Source: Actinomadura spongiicola | GTDB taxonomy: Bacteria > Actinomycetota > Actinomycetes > Streptosporangiales > Streptosporangiaceae | Reading direction: 5' to 3' | Assembly: GCF_003432485.1 (NCBI RefSeq) | Contig: NZ_QVNQ01000009.1 | Coordinates: 124,001 to 188,000, forward strand | DNA: 64,000 nucleotides | In this document: piece by piece, positions 42,325 through 49,713 of the stretch | How the letters are laid out: each line of letters opens with the position of its first letter | Position numbering within the stretch: position 1 is the stretch's first letter | Made by a program: the position numbers and the translations under genes | Notes under the pieces: generated by a model | Databases searched by the model: none | Seen by the model: only the letters and a program-made list of their open reading frames with translations | Told to the model about the DNA's origin: nothing

Positions 42325-43608
42325 ATGGCACCCGAACCCCGAATCGTCGAAGAGACCTTCACCCGCCTCGAAGCCGACCCGGCCGGAGCCGCGAGCTATT
42401 TCTACGGCCGCCTTTTCGCCGCGGAGCCCCTTTTGCGGACCCTGTTCCCGCCCGCGATGGGCGTCCAGCACGCCCGGTTCTTCCGCGCCCTCACCCGGAT
42501 CGCCCGGAGCCAGGACGATCCGGAGGACCTCGACCGGCTCCTGCGCCGCCTCGGCCGCGACCACCGCAGGCACGGGGTCCTGCCCGAGCACTACGCCGCC
42601 GTCGAGGCGGCGCTGCTGGCGACGCTGCGGACCTTCGCCGCCGACCGGTGGACCGTCGAGGCCGCGGACGCCTGGACCACCGCCTACCGCGCCGCCGCCG
42701 CAACCATGATCGAAGCCGCGCGGGCGGACGCGGCGGACGCTCCGCCCTGGTGGGTCGCCGAGGTCACCGGACACGACCGCCGCGCCGCCGACCTCGCGGT
42801 CCTCACGCTCACGCCCGAGCGCCCGCTGCCGTTCCTGCCGGGCCAGCATGTGACCGTTCAGACGCCGCGCTGGCCCCGGGTCTGGCGGTCGTACTGGATC
42901 GCCAACGCGCCCCGCCCCGACGGGACGCTACGCCTGCACGTCCGCGCCCGTCCCGCCGGCTGGGTGAGCGGCGCCCTGGTCCGGCACACCGCGCCCGGAG
43001 ACTCCGTGCTGGTCGGCCCGGCCGCGGGCGCCATGCCCCTCGACCCGGACCCGGGGCGCGGGCTGCTGCTGGTCGGCGGCGGCACCGGCCTCGCCCCCAT
43101 GAAGGCGCTCGCCGAACAGGCCGTGTCCACCGACCCGGACCGCGACGTCCACCTGATCGTCGGCGCCCGCACCGAAGCGGACCTGTACGACCTCGCGGAA
43201 CTGCGTCTCCTGGAGTCGGCCTGCGCGCGGCTGCGGGTGGTTCCGGTCCTGTCGGGTTCACCCGCTGCGGAGCCGGGCGACTCGCCGGGCGAACCGCGAG
43301 ATGACTCGCGGGGTGACTCGCAAATCGAATGGCACGGTCGGCTGCCCGACGTGCTGCCCGGCCTCCTGGACGGCGTTCACCGGTGGCAGGACCGCGCCGC
43401 CTATGTGGCGGGCCCTCCCCCGTTCGTCCGGCACACGGTCACCGCGCTGCACCGGCACGGGATGCCGCTCACCCACGTCCACCACGACCCGCTCACCACG
43501 GAGGAGCCGGACGCCCGGGCGGTCACCAGCCCGCGCGTGCTCGGAGAAAGTCCGTCGTCCGAGCGTCGGCCGGATAGAACGACTCGATCGCCAGTTCCGC
43601 CACGGTGA
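42325..43608 (+). CDS. Flavohemoprotein-like: globin domain fused to FAD/NAD reductase
   Basis: A 427-residue protein. Residues 5-140 are a globin with the proximal histidine near residue 80 in RLGRDHRRHGVLPEHYAAVEAALLATL, a very typical flavohaemoglobin block. From about 145, the FNR-like module has FLPGQHVTV, the FAD motif RSYWIAN, GWVSGALV and the NAD site LLVGGGTGLAPMKALAEQ. Such proteins detoxify nitric oxide to nitrate or act as oxygen-binding reductases. An earlier in-frame ATG at 42268 lacks a spaced ribosome site. The last 28 codons lie antisense inside the convergent regulator gene, and the tail is not domain-like, suggesting a lost stop codon. Confidence 0.85.
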   Translation: MAPEPRIVEETFTRLEADPAGAASYFYGRLFAAEPLLRTLFPPAMGVQHARFFRALTRIARSQDDPEDLDRLLRRLGRDHRRHGVLPEHYAAVEAALLATLRTFAADRWTVEAADAWTTAYRAAAATMIEAARADAADAPPWWVAEVTGHDRRAADLAVLTLTPERPLPFLPGQHVTVQTPRWPRVWRSYWIANAPRPDGTLRLHVRARPAGWVSGALVRHTAPGDSVLVGPAAGAMPLDPDPGRGLLLVGGGTGLAPMKALAEQAVSTDPDRDVHLIVGARTEADLYDLAELRLLESACARLRVVPVLSGSPAAEPGDSPGEPRDDSRGDSQIEWHGRLPDVLPGLLDGVHRWQDRAAYVAGPPPFVRHTVTALHRHGMPLTHVHHDPLTTEEPDARAVTSPRVLGESPSSERRPDRTTRSPVPPR

Positions 43609-44317
43609 TGTCGACCGGCGTACCGAAGGTGGCGATGGTGCCGAAGAACGACAGCTCACGCCCGTCCACCCGCATCCGCAGCGGGACGAACACCTCATGG
43701 GTCGCGGGCGGCGCCATCGCCTCCCCCACGTCCCCGGGGAAGCTCCGCAGCTCCCGGTAGAGCTGGGCGAGCCCCGGGTCCGCGGTCAGCGCCACATGCC
43801 GCCGCACCCGGTCGATCATGTGGGCGCGCCACTCGGCCAAGTTCAGGATGTGCTTCGCCATGCCGTCGGGATGCATGCTGAGCCGCAGCACGTTCAGCGG
43901 TGGCTCCAGCAGTTCCGGCGCGGCGCCCTCCATGAAGAACCCGGCCGCGGCGTTGGCGTCGATCAGGTTCCAGAAACGGTCCACGACGACGGCCGGGTAC
44001 GGCTCGTGCCCGTCCAGGACCTGTTTGATGGCCGCGCGCACGGCGTCCATCCTCGGCTCCTCGATCGGGGTCTCCGCGAACACCGGCGCGTACCCGGCCG
44101 CCACCAGCAGCAGGTTCCGGTCGCGCAGCGGGACGTCCAGGTGCTCGGCCAGCCGCAGCACCATGTCCCGGCTCGGCGCCGACCGGCCCGTCTCGACGAA
44201 GCTCAGATGCCGCGTCGACACGTCCGCCTCCGATGCCAGCTCAAGCTGGCTGAGCCTGCGCCGCTGCCGCCACGCGCGCAGCTGCTCCCCGATCGGTTTC
44301 ACGTCACTCAGCGCCAT
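43523..44317 (-). CDS. MmyB-like XRE-family transcriptional regulator
   Basis: A 264-residue regulator. The helix-turn-helix is GEQLRAWRQRRRLSQLELASEADVSTRHLSFVETGRSAPSRDMVLRLAEHL. The rest is the MmyB-type ligand-binding domain: VVVDRFWNLIDANAAAGFF, NVLRLSMHPDGMAKHILNLAEW, and the C-terminal ITVAELAIESFYPAD. The ATG at 44317 begins the domain; the open frame further upstream is low-complexity. It overlaps the flavohemoprotein 3' end by 86 bp tail to tail. It may control that gene or the divergent DUF1266 gene. Confidence 0.9.
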   Translation of the reverse strand: MALSDVKPIGEQLRAWRQRRRLSQLELASEADVSTRHLSFVETGRSAPSRDMVLRLAEHLDVPLRDRNLLLVAAGYAPVFAETPIEEPRMDAVRAAIKQVLDGHEPYPAVVVDRFWNLIDANAAAGFFMEGAAPELLEPPLNVLRLSMHPDGMAKHILNLAEWRAHMIDRVRRHVALTADPGLAQLYRELRSFPGDVGEAMAPPATHEVFVPLRMRVDGRELSFFGTIATFGTPVDITVAELAIESFYPADARTTDFLRARAGW

Positions 44318-44459
44318 CGTCACCGCACCGACGCTACCCGCGACCTCGCTGGGACGGCGATGACGTCGGAGGTAACGCCCACGCCCTTTACATTGTAGAT
44401 TTTTCGTTGACGGGGTGGAGCCGGGGCCGGGGCCGGTACCGTTGCCCGCGGAGGGGACC

Positions 44460-45701
44460 ATGACGTATCAGGCCATGCTCGACCGGGCCAGGAAGTTCGA
44501 ACGGCAGGGCAGGTTCGGGGAGGCCGCCGCCGTCTTCGCCGACGCAGCCGAGGCCATGCGGGCGCACGGCGACTGGACGTCCGCCGTCGCGACACAGGCG
44601 CGGTGCGCACGCGCGCTCGCCGCCGCGGGGCGCACCGGCGAGGCGCAGCGCATGCTCGACACGATCGACCGCACCGCCGCGTCCATGCCCGTCGAGGTCC
44701 GCGCCGGGCTCGACGCGCAGGCCGCGCACATCATGGCGGCCGCGGGCCGCACCGGCGAGGCGGCCCGGCGCGCCTGGTCGGCGATGAGCGGGTTCTGGTC
44801 GCTGCATGACGCCAAGCGCGCCGACGCGGCCGGGGCGCACGCGGCGCGACTCATCGTCAAGGACGCCGGACCGCGCGGCGCGCTGCTGCCCCTGCGGGAG
44901 CTGCTGGCGCAGATGCCGCCGGGCGGCGACGGGCACCGGCAGGTCACCGCGCTGCTCGCCGACGCCGAACGGCGCCCCGACCGTGACCACGACGTCCTGG
45001 TCACCGACCCCGACACCGCCGCCTGGGGTCGTCTCGCGGCCGCGCTCGCCGTCGGCGCGCACCTGGCCGTCGGCAACGGGGTCGCGTGGAACACCCTCAC
45101 CGACCCCGACGACGCCGCCGGCGACCGGGTCCTGCTGGAACGCGATTGGGGCGTCACCGACCACGACAGCTGGCGCGAGCAGACGGACGCGCTGCTGGAC
45201 GCCCGCAACAGCGACCCCGCCATCCAGATGGTCCTCGACCGGCGGGTCCGTGGACGGGACAGGCGCGTCTGGCAGGCGGCGATCGTCGACTGGTGCCGGG
45301 AACGTGACATCGCGGACGAGACCGTCCGCGAGATCGTCGAGATGTCCGAGCTGATCCTGAGGTACGAGTCGCGGTTCAGGGCCGACGGCATCCTCCCGCC
45401 GGACGGCCTGGTCGAGAGCGTGTACGGCTACGACTTCGGCCGCGCGGTGAACATGGCCCGCTGGGGGCTCGGCGCCGGGTACTGCGAAGCCGAGGAGGCC
45501 GAGAAGTGCGTCCTCACCGCCGGGCAGCGCGCCAACCAGGTCTACACGTCGTGGCGGTCGTTCTCCGCCGGATACATCCTCGGCCGGATGCTGCGGTTCG
45601 ACGACGGCGAGTTCGGCGAATGGTACGAGCGGTCGTTGACCGGCCATCGGGTCCTCGCCGAGGACCCGGACAGCCCCTGGCGCCGCATGGCCTGGGGCTG
45701 A
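44460..45701 (+). CDS. TPR-like protein with C-terminal DUF1266
   Basis: A 413-residue cytosolic protein. Residues about 1-110 look like helical repeats (YQAMLDRARKFERQGRFGEAAAVFADAAEAMRAHGDW, then a similar unit), probably TPR. The C-terminal 100 residues are DUF1266: YGYDFGRAVNMARWGLGAGYCEAEEA, then SWRSFSAGYILGRMLRF. DUF1266 proteins have no established role; some sit in polymorphic toxin or secretion loci, but nothing like that is adjacent. The ATG at 44460 follows GGAGGGGACC; a start 15 codons earlier is less likely. Confidence 0.8.
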   Translation: MTYQAMLDRARKFERQGRFGEAAAVFADAAEAMRAHGDWTSAVATQARCARALAAAGRTGEAQRMLDTIDRTAASMPVEVRAGLDAQAAHIMAAAGRTGEAARRAWSAMSGFWSLHDAKRADAAGAHAARLIVKDAGPRGALLPLRELLAQMPPGGDGHRQVTALLADAERRPDRDHDVLVTDPDTAAWGRLAAALAVGAHLAVGNGVAWNTLTDPDDAAGDRVLLERDWGVTDHDSWREQTDALLDARNSDPAIQMVLDRRVRGRDRRVWQAAIVDWCRERDIADETVREIVEMSELILRYESRFRADGILPPDGLVESVYGYDFGRAVNMARWGLGAGYCEAEEAEKCVLTAGQRANQVYTSWRSFSAGYILGRMLRFDDGEFGEWYERSLTGHRVLAEDPDSPWRRMAWG

Positions 45702-45718
45702 CGCCCCGGGACCAGGGC

Positions 45719-46744
45719 TCAGACGAGGGCGTCGATGTCGGCGATGACCGCGTCCCGGGCCGCCCGGTCCATGGACGAGGCGATCACGGCGTTGCGGGCC
45801 AGGGACGCCAGGGCGTCGCGGCCGAGCCCGAACACCTCGGCGGCGGCACGGTACTCGCCGGTGAGGGTCGTGTCGAACATCGGCGGGTCGTCGCTGTTCA
45901 GCGTGACGAACAGGCCCTCGTCCAGCATCCGGGGCAGCGGGTGCGAGGCGAGCGCGGCGACCTGACCCGTGCGCACGTTCGACGTCGGGCACACCTCCAA
46001 CGGCACCCGCGCCTCACGCAGCCGCGCGACGAGACGCGGGTCGTCCAGGCAGCTGGTGCCGTGGCCGATCCGCTCGGCGCCGAGCCCGTCCAGGGCCTCC
46101 CAGATCGTCTCGGGACCGGTCATCTCCCCGGCGTGCGGGAGGCTGCGCAGCCCGGCGGCACGGGCGGCGGCGAACGCGTCCCGAAAGGCGTCCCGGTGCG
46201 GCGGGCGCATCTGCTCGATGCCGCCGAGACCGAAGCCGACGAGTTCCTCCGGCGGATGGCCGAGCGCGTGGTCGAGGGTGCCGCGGGCCGCGTCGGCGCC
46301 GAACTCGCCGGGAATGTCGAAGATGTAGGCGACGCGGACGCCGAACCGCTCGCGGGCCTCACGGGCGGCGATGTCCAGGGCCTCGGTGATCGCGGGCATC
46401 GGCATCCCGGCCCGCCGGTGCGTGTACGGGGTGACGGTCAGCTCGACGTACCGGACGTTCTGGACCGCGAGGTCGCGGGCGACGCCGAGCACGAGGGTGC
46501 CGACGTCCTCCGGCGTCCTGACCAGGCTGGACACCGCGTCGTACACCTTCGCGAAGTGCGGGAAGTCGCGGAACTCGTAGAAGTCGCGCAGCGCGTCCTC
46601 GGCCACCGGGACGGGCCCGTCGGGGTGACGGCGGGCGAGTTCCAGCACGGTCGGAACGGACGCGGAGCCCACGAGGTGGACATGGAGCTCGACCTTCGGC
46701 AGGGCGTCGATGAACGCCTCGATGGAGGGGGAAGGGTTCGGCAT
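45719..46744 (-). CDS. add: Adenosine deaminase
   Basis: A 341-residue metal hydrolase that deaminates adenosine to inosine. The zinc and catalytic residues are visible in order: VELHVHLVGS, the SLPHAGE block with the catalytic glutamate, RIGHGTSC, and VTLNSDDPPMF with the aspartate pair. Length is standard. The start at 46744 has only a weak ribosome site. Some family members act on aminodeoxyfutalosine or adenine instead; the sequence favours true adenosine deaminase but does not prove it. Convergent with the DUF1266 gene. Confidence 0.9.
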   Translation of the reverse strand: MPNPSPSIEAFIDALPKVELHVHLVGSASVPTVLELARRHPDGPVPVAEDALRDFYEFRDFPHFAKVYDAVSSLVRTPEDVGTLVLGVARDLAVQNVRYVELTVTPYTHRRAGMPMPAITEALDIAAREARERFGVRVAYIFDIPGEFGADAARGTLDHALGHPPEELVGFGLGGIEQMRPPHRDAFRDAFAAARAAGLRSLPHAGEMTGPETIWEALDGLGAERIGHGTSCLDDPRLVARLREARVPLEVCPTSNVRTGQVAALASHPLPRMLDEGLFVTLNSDDPPMFDTTLTGEYRAAAEVFGLGRDALASLARNAVIASSMDRAARDAVIADIDALV

Positions 46745-46816
46745 TCCGCGACGCTAACAGCCCACTTGTCCGTGGTGACAGGGCATTTCAGCGAATCTGC
46801 CACGATCTCGTTAGAA

Positions 46817-46846
46817 ATGACCGGTCGTCCTCCGCCTTGGTAGACA
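46817..46846 (+). promoter_or_regulatory. Candidate promoter for a leaderless WYL-regulator mRNA
   Basis: A -10 box TAGACA (46841-46846) ends 6 bp before the GTG start at 46853, and ATGACC (46817-46822) lies at -35 spacing. No ribosome site precedes the GTG. Together this suggests transcription starts at the start codon itself. Confidence 0.45.
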
Positions 46847-46852
46847 GGGTCC

Positions 46853-47824
46853 GTGCGGGCGGCTCGGTTGATCTCGATGGTGTTGCTCCTTCAGTCGCGG
46901 GAGACGATGACGGCGGGCGAGCTGGCGCGGGAGCTGGAGGTGTCGGAGCGCACCGTCTACCGGGACATGGAGGCGCTGTCGGCGGCGGGCGTCCCCGTCT
47001 ACGCGGAGCAGGGCCGTCGCGGCGGCTACCGGCTCCTCGGCGGCTACCGGACGCGGCTCACCGGGCTGACCCGCGAGGAGGCGGAGGCGCTGTTCCTGTC
47101 CGGGCTGCCCGGTCCCGCCGACGATATGGGGCGCGGCGGCGCGGTCGCCGCGGCGGAGCTGAAGGTCCTCGCCGCGCTGCCGCCTTCGCTGCGGGACGCG
47201 CCCGCGCGGGCGGGCCAGCGGTTCCATCTCGACGCGCCGGGTTGGTTCGGTGAGTCCGGGCCACCGCCGTTGCTGCGCGAGCTCGCGCGGGCCGTCTGGG
47301 AGGACGAGTCCGTCGAACTGCGCTACCGCCGCGGGGACACCGAGATCGTGCGGGCGGCGGAACCGTACGGGCTCGTGCTGAAGAACGGCACCTGGTACCT
47401 CGTCGCGCGTGTCGACGGCGGGCCGCGCACCTACCGCGTCGACCGGGTGACCGGCGTCCGTCCGACCGGCGTCGTGTTCGACCGGGACGAGGACTTCGAC
47501 CTCGCCGCGCACTGGCGCGAGCAGGCCGAGGCGTTCCTGCGCTCGATCCTGCGGGAGCGGATCACCGTCCGTCTCTCCCCCGCGGGGATGCGGATCCTGC
47601 GGTACGCCGTCGAGCCGTACGCGGCGCGGCAGGCGGCGGAGGACGCCGGGGAGCCCGACGGGAAGGGGTGGGTGGTGACCACGCTTCCCGTCGAGTCGAC
47701 GCGGGTCGCGGCGGCCGAGCTGATGCGGCTGGGCCCCGAGGTGGAGATCCTGGAACCGCCGGAACTGCGTGCGCGGATGGCCGAGGCCGCCGCCCGGCTC
47801 GCGGACCTGTACGCCCCCGGCTGA
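46853..47824 (+). CDS. HTH/WYL-domain transcriptional regulator
   Basis: A 323-residue regulator of the YafY/PafBC type. The N-terminal HTH-11 domain reads RLISMVLLLQSRETMTAGELARELEVSERTVYRDMEALSAAGVPVYAEQGRRGGYRLL. The WYL domain holds PYGLVLKNGTWYLVARVDGGPRTYRVDRVTGV. A C-terminal WCX extension ends the protein. WYL domains sense nucleic acids or small ligands. It starts with GTG and is probably leaderless. Target genes are unknown; it is divergent from add. Confidence 0.92.
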   Translation: MRAARLISMVLLLQSRETMTAGELARELEVSERTVYRDMEALSAAGVPVYAEQGRRGGYRLLGGYRTRLTGLTREEAEALFLSGLPGPADDMGRGGAVAAAELKVLAALPPSLRDAPARAGQRFHLDAPGWFGESGPPPLLRELARAVWEDESVELRYRRGDTEIVRAAEPYGLVLKNGTWYLVARVDGGPRTYRVDRVTGVRPTGVVFDRDEDFDLAAHWREQAEAFLRSILRERITVRLSPAGMRILRYAVEPYAARQAAEDAGEPDGKGWVVTTLPVESTRVAAAELMRLGPEVEILEPPELRARMAEAAARLADLYAPG

Positions 47825-47863
47825 GGGAGGGCCGGCGCCGGACGGCACCCGACCGCCCGCGCG

Positions 47864-48268
47864 CTAGCCCTGCTTGCGGGCGATCGCCTCGGCCAGCTGC
47901 TCCTTGGTCATCTTCGAGCGGCCCTGGACGTCCAGGTCGGCGGCGCGCTCGTACAGCTCCTTCTTGCTGTTGCCCTCGACGTCCACGCCGCCGTAGCTCT
48001 TGCCGTGGCCACGGCGGGCCTGCGGGTTCTTCGCCCGCGGATCCGACGGGCCCTTGCTCTTCTTCGGGACCCACCGGTCGCCGCGCTTCTCGAACTTGTG
48101 CTTGAGGGCCGAGTAGGCGGTCCGGTGCGCCCGCTGCCCCTCGCCGTAGGTCTCCACCGCGGAGTCATGGGCCTTGGCGAAGGTCTCCTGAGCCTCCTTG
48201 GGGGAACGCTTGAGCGTGTCGGGAAGCTCGTCCTTCTTCGGCTTGCCGCTCTTCGTCGTCTTCGGCAT
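47864..48268 (-). CDS. ChaB-family protein with C-terminal Rho-N/SAP-like helices
   Basis: A 134-residue, strongly basic protein. Residues 10-75 match ChaB (ELPDTLKRSPKEAQETFAKAHDSAVETYGEGQRAHRTAYSALKHKFEKRGDRWV). The C-terminal 35 residues (SKKELYERAADLDVQGRSKMTKEQLAEAIARK) look like the short Rho N-terminal helical unit seen in nucleic-acid-binding proteins. ATG at 48268 with AAGGAGGAG. Function is not established; homologues are often stress-induced. A sigma-B-like promoter upstream fits. Confidence 0.8.
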   Translation of the reverse strand: MPKTTKSGKPKKDELPDTLKRSPKEAQETFAKAHDSAVETYGEGQRAHRTAYSALKHKFEKRGDRWVPKKSKGPSDPRAKNPQARRGHGKSYGGVDVEGNSKKELYERAADLDVQGRSKMTKEQLAEAIARKQG

Positions 48269-48299
48269 GACTCCTCCTTCGTCACGTCTCCGATTGCGA

Positions 48300-48325
48300 A
48301 TAACCGCCCAAGAGCGCCTCAAACC
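48300..48325 (-). promoter_or_regulatory. Candidate SigB/SigF-type promoter for the ChaB-like gene
   Basis: On the minus strand GGTTT (48321-48325), a 15-bp spacer and GGTTAT (48300-48305) resemble GTTT-N14-16-GGGTAT with one mismatch in the -10. It lies about 32 bp upstream of the ATG, in the short gap after the SDR gene. Confidence 0.45.
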
Positions 48326-48326
48326 G

Positions 48327-49256
48327 CTACCGGTATCCGGTGACGTCGGCGGGAAGCCCCGCGTGCTCCACCTCGACGATGTAGCGCCAGGCGTCCGGAC
48401 GGCTGCCGTCGGCGTCGGTGAACCCGTACTCCTTGGCGAGCCCGCCGCTGGACAGCGACGCGCCGTTCCAGCGAGCGCGGTCGGGGTCGGCGGCGAGCGC
48501 CGCGACGGCGCGGCCCACGAACGTCGGGGACTCGGAGATCGCGAAGTGCGGGACCTTCTCCGTGGCGTCGCGCCACGTCTCCTCCGTCACGCCGTAGTGG
48601 TCGAGCATCGCCTCCGAGCGCAGCCAGCCCGGCGTCAGCGCCACGGCCGTCGCCCCGTACGGCGCGATCTCCACGGACTGGGCGAGCGCCGTCCGGATCA
48701 CGGCGCTCTTGACGAGGTCGTAGAAGTATCCGACGTCCTTGCGGTAGTTCGCGTTGTACTCGGCGGTCCCGTCGGTCATCTCGATCACGAGGCCGCCGGG
48801 TTCGCGGATCAGTAGGGGCAGCGCGCGGTGGCTGGTGATGGCGTGGGTCTCGATGCCGAGGCGCAACATCCGCAGCCCCTTTTCCAGGGAGTGCTCCCAC
48901 AGCGTCTTGTCGAACTCGAGGAGGTGGTCGGAGCCCCACACGTCGTTGACGAGGACGTCGAGCCTGCCGCGTTCGGCGTCGATGCGCGCGACCAGGGCGG
49001 CGACCTGCTCCGGGTCGAGGTGGTCGACCGGGACGGCGATGCCCTCGCCGCCCGCGGCCGTCACCAGCTCCGCGGTCTCCTCGATGGTCTCGGGACGGTC
49101 CATCTCCGACCGACGCGTCCGGGTGGTGCGTCCCGTCACGTACACGGTCGCGCCGGCGGCGCCGAGCTCCACGGCGATGCCGCGGCCCGCCCCGCGGGTC
49201 CCCCCTGCCACCAGCGCGATCCTGCCTGTCAGCACACGGTCCATGACATGGTTCAT
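48327..49256 (-). CDS. Short-chain dehydrogenase/reductase
   Basis: A 309-residue SDR. The cofactor motif is ALVAGGTRGAGRGIAVELG, with VYVTGRTTR selecting NADP by its arginine. The usual NNAG is NDVWG here, and the catalytic tyrosine/lysine appear as YFYDLVKSAVIRTAL with LTPGWLRSEAML after it. This matches a distinct long SDR subgroup found in actinomycetes. An in-frame ATG at 49244 is an alternative start. Substrate unknown. Confidence 0.85.
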   Translation of the reverse strand: MNHVMDRVLTGRIALVAGGTRGAGRGIAVELGAAGATVYVTGRTTRTRRSEMDRPETIEETAELVTAAGGEGIAVPVDHLDPEQVAALVARIDAERGRLDVLVNDVWGSDHLLEFDKTLWEHSLEKGLRMLRLGIETHAITSHRALPLLIREPGGLVIEMTDGTAEYNANYRKDVGYFYDLVKSAVIRTALAQSVEIAPYGATAVALTPGWLRSEAMLDHYGVTEETWRDATEKVPHFAISESPTFVGRAVAALAADPDRARWNGASLSSGGLAKEYGFTDADGSRPDAWRYIVEVEHAGLPADVTGYR

Positions 49257-49330
49257 GGGAGGGATGCTGGCACCTAAACCTGTCAGTCCGCGTCAGTGTT
49301 CCGTCCCGAGACCTGGAGATCGGGGGCGCG

Positions 49331-49477
49331 TCAGGTGAAGATGCTCACGCCTCCGGGGCCGACGAGGAGTCCGACCACGATGAGGACGATGCCCCAGATC
49401 AGCTCACGGCGGGCGAGGATCACATAGATCCCTGCGATCACCAGGACCACGGCGAGTAGCCAAAGAAGTGTCATCAT
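49331..49477 (-). CDS. GPGG-motif small membrane protein
   Basis: A 48-codon frame. The translation MMTLLWLLAVVLVIAGIYVI starts a first membrane helix; after ARRELIW, a second hydrophobic segment GIVLIVVGLLVGPGGVSIFT ends the protein. Two transmembrane helices joined by a short basic loop and the terminal LLVGPGG motif fit a recognised class of tiny actinobacterial membrane proteins of unknown role. Two consecutive ATGs (49477 and 49474) could serve as start. Confidence 0.8.
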   Translation of the reverse strand: MMTLLWLLAVVLVIAGIYVILARRELIWGIVLIVVGLLVGPGGVSIFT

Positions 49478-49522
49478 GCCGTCCGGGATCCCCACGTCAG
49501 GCGCCCGGAAACTGGTATGTCG

Positions 49523-49538
49523 TTTCGGATGACCGAAA
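49523..49538. promoter_or_regulatory. Palindrome upstream of the GPGG membrane protein
   Basis: TTTCGG-ATGA-CCGAAA is a perfect 6+6 inverted repeat about 46 bp upstream of the small membrane protein start. It is A/T-richer than its surroundings and could be an operator. Confidence 0.4.
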
Positions 49539-49558
49539 TCACAGATTTGTGCCGTTGT

Positions 49559-49586
49559 GCGGAGAGGGGATCGCTCCCCTCTCCGC
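49559..49586. terminator. Strong hairpin downstream of trpEG
   Basis: GCGGAGAGGGG-ATCGCT-CCCCTCTCCGC is a perfect 11-bp stem with a 6-nt loop, about 130 bp past the trpEG stop. No T-run follows, but actinomycete terminators often lack one. It may end trpEG transcription and insulate the GPGG gene. Confidence 0.6.
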
Positions 49587-49713
49587 CGGGATAACGGCGA
49601 TCACCACACCGCTGGAGCGGCGCCGTGGCCGGTCACCCAGTCTTCCGGCGCGCACCCCACCGCGAACAGCACCCTCGGTACCATTTAGGCCCGCACGATC
49701 TCCTGCCAAGGGA

